Shown here piece by piece: positions 43,399-51,124 of a stretch of DNA of 64,000 nt. The translations under genes and the position numbers were made by a program. The notes beneath the pieces are model-generated. The model saw only the letters and a program-made list of their open reading frames with translations, was not told the origin of the DNA and did not search any database. Within the stretch, counting starts at the first letter, position 1; the number at the start of each line of letters is the position of its first letter. Source of the DNA: DASRHT01 sp035293765 (GTDB lineage: Bacteria; Chloroflexota; Ktedonobacteria; Ktedonobacterales; Ktedonobacteraceae); contig DATGMF010000055.1 in assembly GCA_035293765.1 (NCBI GenBank), positions 62,001-126,000 of the forward strand, read 5' to 3'.

Positions 43399-43418
43399 TT
43401 CGCCTCCCTCTCGCCCCA
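43399..43418 (+). repeat. right attachment-site copy of the tRNA-Leu 3' end
   Basis: TTCGCCTCCCTCTCGCCCCA matches the tRNA bases 37936-37955 (TTCGACTCCCTCTCGCCCCA) except at one position, in the same orientation. The preceding GGGGATTCTTAAATC resembles a decayed anticodon arm, so a longer tRNA 3' remnant is possible. Confidence 0.75.
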
Positions 43419-43533
43419 TCCCCCTCAATATCCGCACCGCTCCTCTTGTGGATAAAAGTCCTGAAAATGTGGACAAAGCGGTAAAAGTGTGTATAACTTT
43501 TCATTCAACCGGTGCCAGCAGCGATATTTCCCC

Positions 43534-43663
43534 AGGGCCATTTAATTTTCCTTTTTTTCCCGCCTTCGGCGGGGGGATGGAAGAGGGGGCGAGGGCACCT
43601 CGCGCTCCGGTGAGGGGCTACCGCCCCTAACAACCCCGCTTTTTCCGAAAATTAAATAGCCCT
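43534..43663. mobile_element. 130-bp MITE-like element with apparent 11-bp target duplication
   Basis: Terminal inverted repeats of 17 bases (AGGGCCATTTAATTTTC at 43534-43550; GAAAATTAAATAGCCCT at 43647-43663; one mismatch) are flanked by GATATTTCCCC at 43523-43533 and 43664-43674. The interior is GC-rich and non-coding. It lies between the island boundary and the cyclodeaminase gene, in the gap 43222-43783. An 11-bp duplication would suit an IS4-like transposase. Confidence 0.7.
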
Positions 43664-43711
43664 GATATTTCCCCGTTGCACTCGACGACGATCTCGGTGG
43701 GTGCTAGAATG

Positions 43712-43751
43712 CTAGTAATACCCCTTGCATATCTGCGAGGTATATTACTAG
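43712..43751. promoter_or_regulatory. imperfect inverted repeat upstream of the folate genes
   Basis: CTAGTAATACC (43712-43722) and GGTATATTACTAG (43739-43751) pair with a 2-base bulge around a 16-base loop, about 32 bases before the cyclodeaminase start. It could be an operator or an RNA hairpin in the leader. Confidence 0.35.
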
Positions 43752-43783
43752 TAGTGAGAAAATTTTTCAGCAGGAAAGATACT

Positions 43784-44407
43784 GTGTACCTGAATAAACC
43801 ATTACAAGCATATCTTGATGATCTGGCATCGTCAAAATCAACCCCGGGCGGTGGCTCAGCGGCTGCCCTCAGCGGGGCGATGGGGGCGGCGCTGGCCTGT
43901 ATGGTGGCGCGGCTCACCCTGAACAGGGCCGATTATGAGCCCGTTCATCAGGAGATCGAAACGATTTTGCAAGCAACTGAAAAGCTGCGGACGCGTTTCC
44001 AGCAGCTTATGCAGGAAGATATAGACGCGTACGGGCGGCTTTCCGCCTGTTTCAAAATGCCACGCGGTAGCGAGGAAGAGAAGGCCACGCGCACAAAGGC
44101 GATCCAGGAACAATTGCACGAGGCCGCACTGGTGCCGCTTGAAATGGTGGAGTGCGCAGCCGCGCTGGTGCAACATTGCCTGCGGATCGCGGAAATCGGC
44201 AATGTCAACGTGCTCAGCGATATTGCTGCCGGGGCGGCGTTGGCCTCAAGCGCAGGTTCAGGCGCCTCCTGGATGGTGCGCGTGAATTTGCGTTCAATGA
44301 AAAATCTGGAACTGGTGAGCGTGTTGAGCGACCGCCTGAATGGGGCGCTGAATACTATTGCAGCAGGCAGCCAGCAGGTGATTAGTAAGGTAGGAGAGCG
44401 AGCGTGA
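43784..44407 (+). CDS. cyclodeaminase/cyclohydrolase family protein (FTCD C-domain)
   Basis: A 207-residue protein equal to the free-standing cyclodeaminase domain of formiminotransferase-cyclodeaminase, which turns 5-formimino-THF into 5,10-methenyl-THF. The marks are YLDDLASSKSTPGGGSAAAL and a following AMGAALACMVARLT. The GTG at 43784 is chosen: AGGAAAG lies 6 bases ahead and the family sequence begins there; the frame is open from 43676. Its stop overlaps the folD start (GTGA), so the two are translationally coupled, which fits consecutive steps in one-carbon metabolism. Confidence 0.83.
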   Translation: MYLNKPLQAYLDDLASSKSTPGGGSAAALSGAMGAALACMVARLTLNRADYEPVHQEIETILQATEKLRTRFQQLMQEDIDAYGRLSACFKMPRGSEEEKATRTKAIQEQLHEAALVPLEMVECAAALVQHCLRIAEIGNVNVLSDIAAGAALASSAGSGASWMVRVNLRSMKNLELVSVLSDRLNGALNTIAAGSQQVISKVGERA

Positions 44408-45306
44408 CAGCGACTATTCTGGATGGACGAGCGATGGGCGCGGAGATTCGGGCGGAGTTGCGCGAGGATGTCCGGCGCTATATGCAGGAGCGCGGTCAGC
44501 CTCCTGGTCTGGTGATTGTCCGCGTCGGCGGCGATGCCGCGTCCGGCGTTTATAGCAAAGCTATCCTGCGCATTGCTGACGATATCGGTGTGCATGCACG
44601 CCTGGAGCAACTGCCCGCCGTCATCTCGCCCGACGAGTTGCGCTCGACCCTGCTCCATTTAAATCATGACAATGCCACTCAAGGGATCATCGTCCAGATG
44701 CCGCTGCCCGCGCATCTTTCGCAAAAGATGGTGATCGAAACCATTGCGCCAGAGAAAGATGTCGATGGCATCAGCTCGTTAAGCGCCGGCAATCTCTTTC
44801 TTGGCCTGCCCAGCTTCTTACCCTCGACCGCTGCGGCTGTGATGGAAATCCTTGAGCGCACCAATACATCTCTTGCGGGCAAACGGGCCATCGTCCTGGG
44901 GCGCAGCAACGTCGTTGGCAAGCCGCTCTCCATGATGCTGTTGCAGAAAAATGCCACCGTGACGGTCTGCCATTCGCGCACCGCCGACCTGGCAACCTTC
45001 ACGCGCGAGGCCGATATTCTGATCGCGGCAGTCGGTCGCCCCAAAATGGTGATGGCGGAGATGGTGCGCCCCGGTGCGATAGTCATTGATGTGGGCATCA
45101 ATCCTTTGCCAGAGGGCGGCATCGTCGGCGATGTCGATTTTGCAGCGGTACGCGAGATAGCTGGCGCGCTCACGCCAACCCCTGGCGGCGTCGGCCCGCT
45201 CACCAATGTGGTGCTATTAAAACAATGCGTTCAGGCTGCATGGCAACAGGCCGGCGGTCGTCCGCAAAGCGCAAAGGAAGCATCGGGTTCAACGCAAACA
45301 TCGTAG
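44404..45306 (+). CDS. folD: bifunctional methylene-THF dehydrogenase/methenyl-THF cyclohydrolase
   Basis: A 300-residue FolD that interconverts 5,10-methylene-, 5,10-methenyl- and 10-formyl-THF with NADP. Visible are the catalytic Tyr/Lys segment GVYSKAILRIADDIG, the GIIVQMPLPAHL signature, the DVDGISSLSAGNLF loop, the nucleotide-binding AIVLGRSNVVGKPLSMML and the C-terminal TPTPGGVGPLTNVVL. The GTG start overlaps the upstream stop by 4 bases. Family-B and family-A repeats follow it rather than a classical terminator. Confidence 0.95.
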   Translation: MTATILDGRAMGAEIRAELREDVRRYMQERGQPPGLVIVRVGGDAASGVYSKAILRIADDIGVHARLEQLPAVISPDELRSTLLHLNHDNATQGIIVQMPLPAHLSQKMVIETIAPEKDVDGISSLSAGNLFLGLPSFLPSTAAAVMEILERTNTSLAGKRAIVLGRSNVVGKPLSMMLLQKNATVTVCHSRTADLATFTREADILIAAVGRPKMVMAEMVRPGAIVIDVGINPLPEGGIVGDVDFAAVREIAGALTPTPGGVGPLTNVVLLKQCVQAAWQQAGGRPQSAKEASGSTQTS

Positions 45307-45321
45307 AAACCCTTGAATGAA

Positions 45322-45447
45322 GCTGGTCATACCCTCCGTGGCCGACGGGATTCATGCCGTCCGCTTTAGCGCCCCGCTCATCCTCTCCAAAGGGTGGCAG
45401 TAAACTGGACGCGATCAATCTCGTTGCCACAGGAGGGCATGACCAGC
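45322..45447. repeat. family-B palindromic repeat
   Basis: GCTGGTCATACCCTCCGTGG and onward is repeated inverted at the right end (TGGCAACGAGATTGATCGCG side); about three quarters of some 50 bases match in each arm. It follows folD. It resembles the copy at 54166-54248. Confidence 0.6.
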
Positions 45448-45503
45448 ATAAATTGTTCATGCGCATCATAGGGATAATGGCTCTTTACCATTGGGCGATG
45501 AAC

Positions 45504-45530
45504 GGTAGGGGCAATGCTTTGCGCTCGCCC
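45504..45530. repeat. degenerate family-A repeat
   Basis: GGTAGGGGCAATGCTTTGCG then CTCGCCC resembles the GTAGGGGCAACC...GTTGCCCC repeats elsewhere in the window. Confidence 0.4.
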
Positions 45531-45549
45531 TGGTGGTTGCAGCAATAAA

Positions 45550-45574
45550 TTGGACGCGATCAATCGGGTCCCTA
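45550..45574. repeat. partial family-B repeat end
   Basis: TTGGACGCGATCAATCGGGT then CCCTAC shares the GGACGCG...GGTCCCTAC ends of family B. Confidence 0.45.
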
Positions 45575-45575
45575 C

Positions 45576-45604
45576 TTGCGTTTTTCCCTTTTCTCTGCTA
45601 TAAT
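45576..45604 (+). promoter_or_regulatory. probable promoter of the tail-like gene
   Basis: TTGCGT (45576-45581), a 17-bp spacer and TATAAT (45599-45604) lie 80 bases before the ATG at 45684. This argues against translation from the in-frame TTG at 45576. Confidence 0.6.
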
Positions 45605-45683
45605 TATTACCAAGCAAGCAGTATTGCTTACCTCTAACGTCGCTCCTCTTGTTGAATTTCCTCTCCGCGAAAGGCTTCCGCTG

Positions 45684-47738
45684 ATGGTTCGCTCACTCGA
45701 TTCCGCTCTGGTAAATGCGCTGAACAATGTTACACGCCGCCCGGCTCTCTCCCTGACCATTGAAGATCATGTGATCCATTATAGCCTCTATCAGTCGCCC
45801 GGGACGGCTGATGCCTGGAATGACGCCTGCATCGCCAGCGATAATAGCATTATTCGCGTCCAGGTCACGCGTGGCGGCTCCTTCGTCTCCAATTTTCAGT
45901 TTCAGCGTATCACCGATCCCTCTCAGGCCACGCAATGGGCAACCTGGACGACATTATCAGGATCAGCAGGATTAATCTTCCAGGATGGTGGATGCGCGGT
46001 CGCCAATTCCGGTGGCACTCTCTTCGCCTTTGCTCAACGCGGCACCGGCGGCAACAATCTCTGGGTCTGGACCTCCACCAACAATGGAGTGACATGGACC
46101 GGACCCGTTAGCGTGCTCTCGCCGCCCGGAGGCGCGCTGTTGAAGGGGATAGGCAGCGCCGGCAATAACGACGTGTTTTTCCTCTACGATGTCAGTAGCG
46201 GCGAGGCGATAGGCTGCTCATTTTATGCAGCCGGAAGCTGGTCGGCGCTCAACGCCTGGACGCTGCCGGCCATTCCCTATGGCGCCGGTCTGGCCGTTGC
46301 CTGGACCGGCACGGTTTACAGCCTGGTTTATTCAGATGGCTATAGCCTTGCCTCCTGTACATTCAATCCATCTGGCTCGCTATGGAGCAGCGGCACGCTT
46401 ATTGCGCCGGCGACCGGCACCGCCATCGGTCGCGTTGCACCGCGCCTCTCGTTTGCCGATGGCCTCTATACGCTGACCTGCATCGAACTGGACTCCGGCT
46501 TGCTGACCGGTTCCGTCTATAGCTATCCTCGCCTCAGACAATCGGCTGACCTCGTTCACTGGTCGAATGGGCTGATTGCGCACGACATCAGTTGCAGCCT
46601 GGGCGCTGTCGCCTTCAAGCTGGTCACGCCAAATACAGGCAATGCTGGCCCACGCTATTACCTGGCCTCGCTCGCCACTGTCAATAGCGCCCCCGCCTTT
46701 CGCAACACCAGCCCGACTCAATTTCTCGACGCGTCCGCCTCGATCTTATCGTATCGCCGCAGCGAGGAGCCGGGGAAGCCTGCTCGCCTGGAAGTGCTAC
46801 TCGATAATGCGCAGGGAGCCTATAACGCCCTTGTAACTTCAGCGGGAAGCTATCAGCCGATTGGCTTAAACGCTTCGATGGTGCTGAGCGAAGGATACAA
46901 AACAGGTGCCCCACCAACGGTGAATGATGTGGTGCGGGTAGGGGTTTATCACATTACGCAGCTACATTTTGTGCGTTCGCCAGAGGAGAACCAGCTCTTA
47001 TTGATCGGGCAGGACCTCTCGCGCACGCTGGATCTGACGGTGCGTTATCAGAATGCCTACACCAATCAGACACTGGCTTACCTCGTAACAGAGGTCTGCG
47101 CCCGCGCCGGCCTGTTTGCCATCGCTTTGCCTGGAACGTCACAGATGAGCCAGGTGGTCGCGACCTTCGTGTTACAGGCAGGGCAATCGTACCGCCACGC
47201 GCTTGATGAGCTCTGCGCTACCTATGGCCTGCTCTACTTCCTCGATCAAAACGAGGAACTGCAATTTCGCGAGCTGTCCAGCAGCGATCCTTCGGTCTGG
47301 ACTTATCAGCCAGAGATTGAAACAGTGAGCTTCGGCAGCAATGAGCAGCGAGCCAATCATATTATCGTCAGTGGCAAGCCGCCTTCTGGCAGCGCGCCCG
47401 CCGCTTTGACTACCGCGGAAGCCTATGACGACGCCCATATGCATTTAGTCGGATTGGAGCGCCTCCTGCATCATGTTGATCCGAAACTGACCACAACGGC
47501 CCAATGCAGTCAGAAAGCCGCTTTCCTGCTGGCTCAGGAGGTGCGTACCCAGGTGATCCATACCGTTACTGTGCCGCTCAACCCGGCATTGCAGGCGCTG
47601 GATGGCATCACCCTGATCGATAGCGCGGCCCCACAGGGAAGCGGACAGAGCGCGGCGTGTCGTATCATGCGCCTCCAGGCTCATTACGATGCGCTGTCCG
47701 GTGTGAATGCATTACAGCTTACTCTCGAAGGGATGTAA
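45684..47738 (+). CDS. orphan phage-tail-hub-like protein with beta-propeller-like N-terminus
   Basis: A 684-residue protein. Residues about 50-330 are Ser/Gly/Trp-rich repeats resembling a sialidase/BNR-type propeller (WVWTSTNNGVTWTGPVSVLS). Residues about 340-684 resemble phage tail-hub or baseplate proteins of the GpD type (LIGQDLSRTLDLTVRY; TLAYLVTEVCARAGLFAI; ELCATYGLLYFLDQNEELQF). No other tail, lysis or capsid gene is near. It could be part of a contractile injection system encoded elsewhere, or a domesticated tail gene. The ATG at 45684 has AAAGG 10 bases upstream. Confidence 0.6.
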   Translation: MVRSLDSALVNALNNVTRRPALSLTIEDHVIHYSLYQSPGTADAWNDACIASDNSIIRVQVTRGGSFVSNFQFQRITDPSQATQWATWTTLSGSAGLIFQDGGCAVANSGGTLFAFAQRGTGGNNLWVWTSTNNGVTWTGPVSVLSPPGGALLKGIGSAGNNDVFFLYDVSSGEAIGCSFYAAGSWSALNAWTLPAIPYGAGLAVAWTGTVYSLVYSDGYSLASCTFNPSGSLWSSGTLIAPATGTAIGRVAPRLSFADGLYTLTCIELDSGLLTGSVYSYPRLRQSADLVHWSNGLIAHDISCSLGAVAFKLVTPNTGNAGPRYYLASLATVNSAPAFRNTSPTQFLDASASILSYRRSEEPGKPARLEVLLDNAQGAYNALVTSAGSYQPIGLNASMVLSEGYKTGAPPTVNDVVRVGVYHITQLHFVRSPEENQLLLIGQDLSRTLDLTVRYQNAYTNQTLAYLVTEVCARAGLFAIALPGTSQMSQVVATFVLQAGQSYRHALDELCATYGLLYFLDQNEELQFRELSSSDPSVWTYQPEIETVSFGSNEQRANHIIVSGKPPSGSAPAALTTAEAYDDAHMHLVGLERLLHHVDPKLTTTAQCSQKAAFLLAQEVRTQVIHTVTVPLNPALQALDGITLIDSAAPQGSGQSAACRIMRLQAHYDALSGVNALQLTLEGM

Positions 47739-47747
47739 GGTGTTTGC

Positions 47748-48230
47748 CTATGCTTTGCCAGCTCTGCGCCGGCGAGCTGCCGCCGCCTTTTGCCGCCGCT
47801 CGCGCCGCTTGCGTAGCTGCTCCGCCTGCTGTTCTGCGGTCATAGGAGATTTCTCTATCGTCACAGAGCCTGTTTCCCTGGTCGTTTGCGCCTCCCGGCT
47901 TCTGCGCGCCTTGCGTGACGTGGCAATGCCCTGATAGACCACATAGGCCGCCAGGGCGCCAGAGGCAAGCAGAATTACCAGGTAGGCCGGGATCACCAGC
48001 GCATTGAAATTTGAGGGAAGCCAGCCATAGGAGAGGCTGATGCTGAGGAAAAAAGCGACTGAAAGCAGCAAATACTCAATGCCGGTCAGGATCGCGATCT
48101 GCTTATACCAGACGGGTGATTCTCCCTGCGCCCGCGCTCGCAGGATGCGCCGCCGTCCCATCACGAGATTGAAGATGCCCAGGCCAATAAAAATAAGACC
48201 GAATAGAATCACAAGACGCGGATCAAACAT
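47748..48230 (-). CDS. small membrane protein with basic tail
   Basis: A 160-residue protein with three TM helices (about 6-24, 47-68 and 77-100) and a highly basic, Arg/Lys-rich cytosolic C-terminus of 55 residues ending in RRRRAGKA. No family is recognised. AGGAGT lies 8 bases before the ATG. It is convergent with the tail-like gene (9-base gap). Confidence 0.65.
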   Translation of the reverse strand: MFDPRLVILFGLIFIGLGIFNLVMGRRRILRARAQGESPVWYKQIAILTGIEYLLLSVAFFLSISLSYGWLPSNFNALVIPAYLVILLASGALAAYVVYQGIATSRKARRSREAQTTRETGSVTIEKSPMTAEQQAEQLRKRRERRQKAAAARRRRAGKA

Positions 48231-48405
48231 AGAGACTTACTCCTGCTACACCTGTTACAATGAAAACCTGCACCCGCTCGCAGCAAAATCACGCCTGCCT
48301 GGCTCAGATCAGTCCTGCAAGCCATTTCCTCATAGTGCATTGTAGCTCATTGTTCCCATTCGTACAATGTCTCCTTCTACCGATTTATCATTATTTATTC
48401 CTGTA

Positions 48406-48453
48406 GTGATAAAAGGGGAAAATGTTGTGGTGATAAAAGGGAAAAAATGCGTT
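48406..48453. repeat. two tandem 24-bp GTGATAAAAGGG repeats
   Basis: GTGATAAAAGGGGAAAATGT starts at 48406 and recurs as GTGATAAAAGGGAAAAAATG at 48430. The core resembles the CGATAAAA repeats at 5425-5450. Possible protein-binding site in the 528-base region upstream of hemA. Confidence 0.4.
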
Positions 48454-48505
48454 GCTATTCGTTAGAAAAAGTAGGAGTGCCAAGACGAGGAAAGATAGAA
48501 AAAGA

Positions 48506-48584
48506 CATAGGATGGTGGAAAGAGGCCATCAGCCCGAGCGCATACCACAGGAGGTCTGCTCATTCTCCTCTGTGTCATCCTATG
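48506..48584 (+). other. nested stem-loops upstream of hemA
   Basis: An outer stem CATAGGATG/CATCCTATG encloses an inner CACAGGAG/CTCCTCTGTG stem. It ends about 105 bases before the hemA promoter, so it may be a terminator or a short RNA. It matches no riboswitch I know. Confidence 0.35.
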
Positions 48585-48688
48585 TGTTGTAAGGATGCAT
48601 GGCTGTTAAGGAATGGGTAAATTCGTCCAGGGAAAATACCTGAGAGAAAATAAGGTACTGCCCTGATAAGATTTCCTGGATGTAGGGC

Positions 48689-48716
48689 TTGACTAATGGC
48701 GAAAAAACGATAAAAT
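48689..48716 (+). promoter_or_regulatory. probable promoter of the haem operon
   Basis: TTGACT (48689-48694), a 16-bp spacer and TAAAAT (48711-48716) lie 43 bases before the hemA ATG. Confidence 0.6.
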
Positions 48717-48758
48717 CTCTATAGAGTGCCAAAATTTTTTGAGATTTATGAGGTTTGC

Positions 48759-50120
48759 ATGCACATCAAGGTTGTTGGAGTCGATCACACCACCGCCCCC
48801 ATCGCGCTGCGTGAACGTCTCGCCTGTACATCTCGCCAGATCCCTCAATTACTTCAGGCCGCCCGCGAAATCGCGCAGGAGTGCGTGGTGCTCTCCACAT
48901 GCAATCGTGTGGAGCTGTACGCTGTTTGCCCAGAGGAAAGTCAAGGATGCTCAGAGCTGCTGCGTGTATTGAGCGAGACACGAGAGGTAGCGTTTGATGA
49001 GCTGGAACCCCATTGTTTTAGTTTTGTAGATCAACAAGCTGTAATGCATCTCTTTGGCGTCGCCAGTGGATTGCACTCACTTGTCCCCGGGGAGCCCCAG
49101 ATTCAGGGTCAGGTCGTTGATGCCCTGGAGGCCGCTCAGGGCAGCGGTCAAGCCGGTCCCATTCTTTCCGCTCTATTTCGGGCCGCGGTCGTCGCCGGCA
49201 AGCGCGCTCGCAGCGAGACCGGGATCAGCCGCAGTGCCACCTCGGTCAGCCATGTCGCGGTACAGTTGGCGCGGCGTTTATTTCCAGCGATCCAGGATAC
49301 CCGCGTGCTTTTGATCGGCTCCGGCAAGATGAGCGAACTGGCCGCGCGTAATTTGTGCGATCATGGGGCACGACAATTGGTGATTATCAATCGCACCCTG
49401 GCGCACGCCGTTGACCTGGCGCAGGCTCTTAACGCGACCCATCGCTCCTTCATCGAACTTCCTGATTCCCTGGTGGAGGCCGATGTCGTCATTAGCTCCA
49501 CTACAGCCCCACACGCGATCATTACTCCCGAAATCATGCAAACGGTGCTCGAACGGCGCGCGCGCCGTTCGTTACTACTTATCGATATTGCCCTTCCCCG
49601 CGATGTCGATCCCATCGTTGGCGCAATGCCGGGCGTTCATCTTTATAACGTCGATGATCTACAATCCGAAGTTGAGCGTGGTATCCTTTTGCGTTTACAA
49701 GAAGCCGAGCGCGTGCGCATGATCATCAACGAGGAAGCAGAAGCATTTGAGCGCTGGCTGGCATCGCTCAGCGTCGTTGGCACGATCAGCGATCTGCGCC
49801 AGTATGTCGATCTGCTGCGCCAGCAAGAGCTTGAGCGCACGCTGCGCCAGATCTCTCCATCTCTCTCTACGCGCGAACTGGCCGCTGTACAGGAATTAAC
49901 GACACGGCTCGTCAACAAATTGTTGCATACCCCTACCCTGCGCTTGAAAGATGCTGCCGCCGCCGGCCAGGGGCATGTCTACGCCGAAGCCATGCGCTAT
50001 TTATTTGGTCTGGAAAATGCGAATGAAACGAATAGTAATAGGGACGCGAGCCAGCAAACTCGCAATGATACAAACGAACTGGGTGATCGAGCGACTGCGC
50101 CAGCAGTGGCCCAATCTTGA
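48759..50120 (+). CDS. hemA: glutamyl-tRNA reductase
   Basis: A 453-residue enzyme that reduces Glu-tRNA to glutamate-1-semialdehyde with NADPH, the first step of C5 haem synthesis. The catalytic Cys is in VVLSTCNRVELYAV near residue 50, the HLFGVASGLHSLVPGEPQI signature is intact, and the NADPH domain has VLLIGSGKMSELAARNL. The ATG at 48759 (GAGG 5 bases before) is preferred; the frame is open from 48726. The last 33 codons, after the usual end near FGLENANE, are Asn/Thr-rich and run 98 bases into hemC in another frame. First gene of the hemA-C-D-Q-L-B cluster. Confidence 0.96.
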   Translation: MHIKVVGVDHTTAPIALRERLACTSRQIPQLLQAAREIAQECVVLSTCNRVELYAVCPEESQGCSELLRVLSETREVAFDELEPHCFSFVDQQAVMHLFGVASGLHSLVPGEPQIQGQVVDALEAAQGSGQAGPILSALFRAAVVAGKRARSETGISRSATSVSHVAVQLARRLFPAIQDTRVLLIGSGKMSELAARNLCDHGARQLVIINRTLAHAVDLAQALNATHRSFIELPDSLVEADVVISSTTAPHAIITPEIMQTVLERRARRSLLLIDIALPRDVDPIVGAMPGVHLYNVDDLQSEVERGILLRLQEAERVRMIINEEAEAFERWLASLSVVGTISDLRQYVDLLRQQELERTLRQISPSLSTRELAAVQELTTRLVNKLLHTPTLRLKDAAAAGQGHVYAEAMRYLFGLENANETNSNRDASQQTRNDTNELGDRATAPAVAQS

Positions 50121-51123
50121 GATTGCCATTGAGCAGATTCATACGACCGGAGACCGCGTCAGCACTTTACCGCTCGCGCGCATAGGCGGCGATGGCATTT
50201 TTGTCACGGAGATCGAGCAGGCCCTCCGCGAGCGCCGCATCGATCTGGCGATCCATAGTTTGAAAGATTTGCCCACCGCTCAGCCGGATGGCCTGCGGGT
50301 CGTTGTTCCTGGCCCGCGTGAAGATGTACGAGATGTGTTCGTCTCGCATGTCCCGTTCCAGATTTCGGCACAGGGCATACAATTCCTTGCAGGCGGTCTG
50401 AGTGCCCCCACGATGAGGCGGGAAGCTACAAACTGTGGCAGCTCCCCACTGCATCGTGGGAGCGCTGGCCGTCTGGATAGCAAGACGGTAATGTACAATG
50501 GTTACCAATCTGCAACGCCGCTACGTATTGGTACATGTAGCCTGCGGCGGACGGCACAGGTGCTGGCGCTCTATCCCGATGCGCAAATTTTACCGTTAAG
50601 AGGCAATATTGATACACGCCTGCGTAAGCTGGAAAACGGCGACTACGATGCCATTCTCCTGGCTTCCGCCGGCCTGCATCGCATGGCATTGCAGCAGCGC
50701 CTCGCGGCTCGCTTGATATACTGTCCAATAGAGGCACTGTTGCCTGCCCCTGGACAGGGCGCGTTAGGATTGGAGATACGCGACGAGCCAGAATGGAAAA
50801 CGCTGCTGGCTCCTCTCGCCGATCCCGTTGTCCAGGCAGCAACGAGCGCGGAACGCATGTTTATGCGTCACCTGGGGGCTGGCTGCTATCTGCCCGTTGC
50901 CGCTTACGGCGAACTTGTTGATGGGACGCTCACCGTGACCGGGCTGGTGATCAGCCTTGATGGGCAGCGTCGTATTCGCGTTCGCCAGAGTAGGGCCTGG
51001 ACCCCTGGCTGCACGCTTGCATGCGCCGAACAGCTCGGCGTGGATCTGGCTGAACAGGCGCTTGATCAGGGGGCATCAGAGATTATCCAAGCTGTGAATG
51101 CTATCAGGTTGCAGGAGCGTTAA
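50023..51123 (+). CDS. hemC: porphobilinogen deaminase with an internal insertion
   Basis: A 366-residue hydroxymethylbilane synthase that joins four porphobilinogens on a dipyrromethane cofactor. Visible are IGTRASKLAMIQTN, LARIGGDGIFVTEIEQAL, LAIHSLKDLPTAQPDGL, IGTCSLRR, RGNIDTRLRKLENGDYDA and the cofactor-Cys loop LGAGCYLPVAAYGE. Between REDVRDVFVS and IGTCSLRR lie 60 residues where most HemC proteins have about 15; part of this is coded by a palindromic repeat at 50407-50460. The chain is thus longer than the usual 310 or so. The start is ATG 50023 or 50017, inside the end of hemA. Confidence 0.93.
   Translation: MKRIVIGTRASKLAMIQTNWVIERLRQQWPNLEIAIEQIHTTGDRVSTLPLARIGGDGIFVTEIEQALRERRIDLAIHSLKDLPTAQPDGLRVVVPGPREDVRDVFVSHVPFQISAQGIQFLAGGLSAPTMRREATNCGSSPLHRGSAGRLDSKTVMYNGYQSATPLRIGTCSLRRTAQVLALYPDAQILPLRGNIDTRLRKLENGDYDAILLASAGLHRMALQQRLAARLIYCPIEALLPAPGQGALGLEIRDEPEWKTLLAPLADPVVQAATSAERMFMRHLGAGCYLPVAAYGELVDGTLTVTGLVISLDGQRRIRVRQSRAWTPGCTLACAEQLGVDLAEQALDQGASEIIQAVNAIRLQER
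50407..50460. repeat. palindromic repeat in frame inside hemC
   Basis: CCCACGATG (50407-50415) and CATCGTGGG (50452-50460) form a perfect stem, with an inner GGGAAGCT/AGCTCCCC pair. It adds part of the extra 45 or so residues to HemC without breaking the frame. Confidence 0.65.
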
Positions 51124-51124
51124 C

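Larger units (their letters stand above)
37936..43418. mobile_element. integrase-less genomic island at tRNA-Leu
   Basis: Bounded on the left by the tRNA 3' end (37936-37955) and on the right by a direct repeat of it (43399-43418; 19 of 20 bases). Inside, base composition falls (23 G+C in the 60 bases 40861-40920, against 38 in 44881-44940), and the genes are non-housekeeping: an AlbA_2/GHKL ATPase, a nuclease-like protein, a one-TM protein, a small protein, a 147-residue orphan and a nucleotidyltransferase. No integrase, transposase or excisionase is present, so it would have to be mobilised in trans or is immobile. Confidence 0.75.

Noticed and set aside
44679..45206. 175-codon minus-strand frame
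   Set aside because: Antisense to folD.
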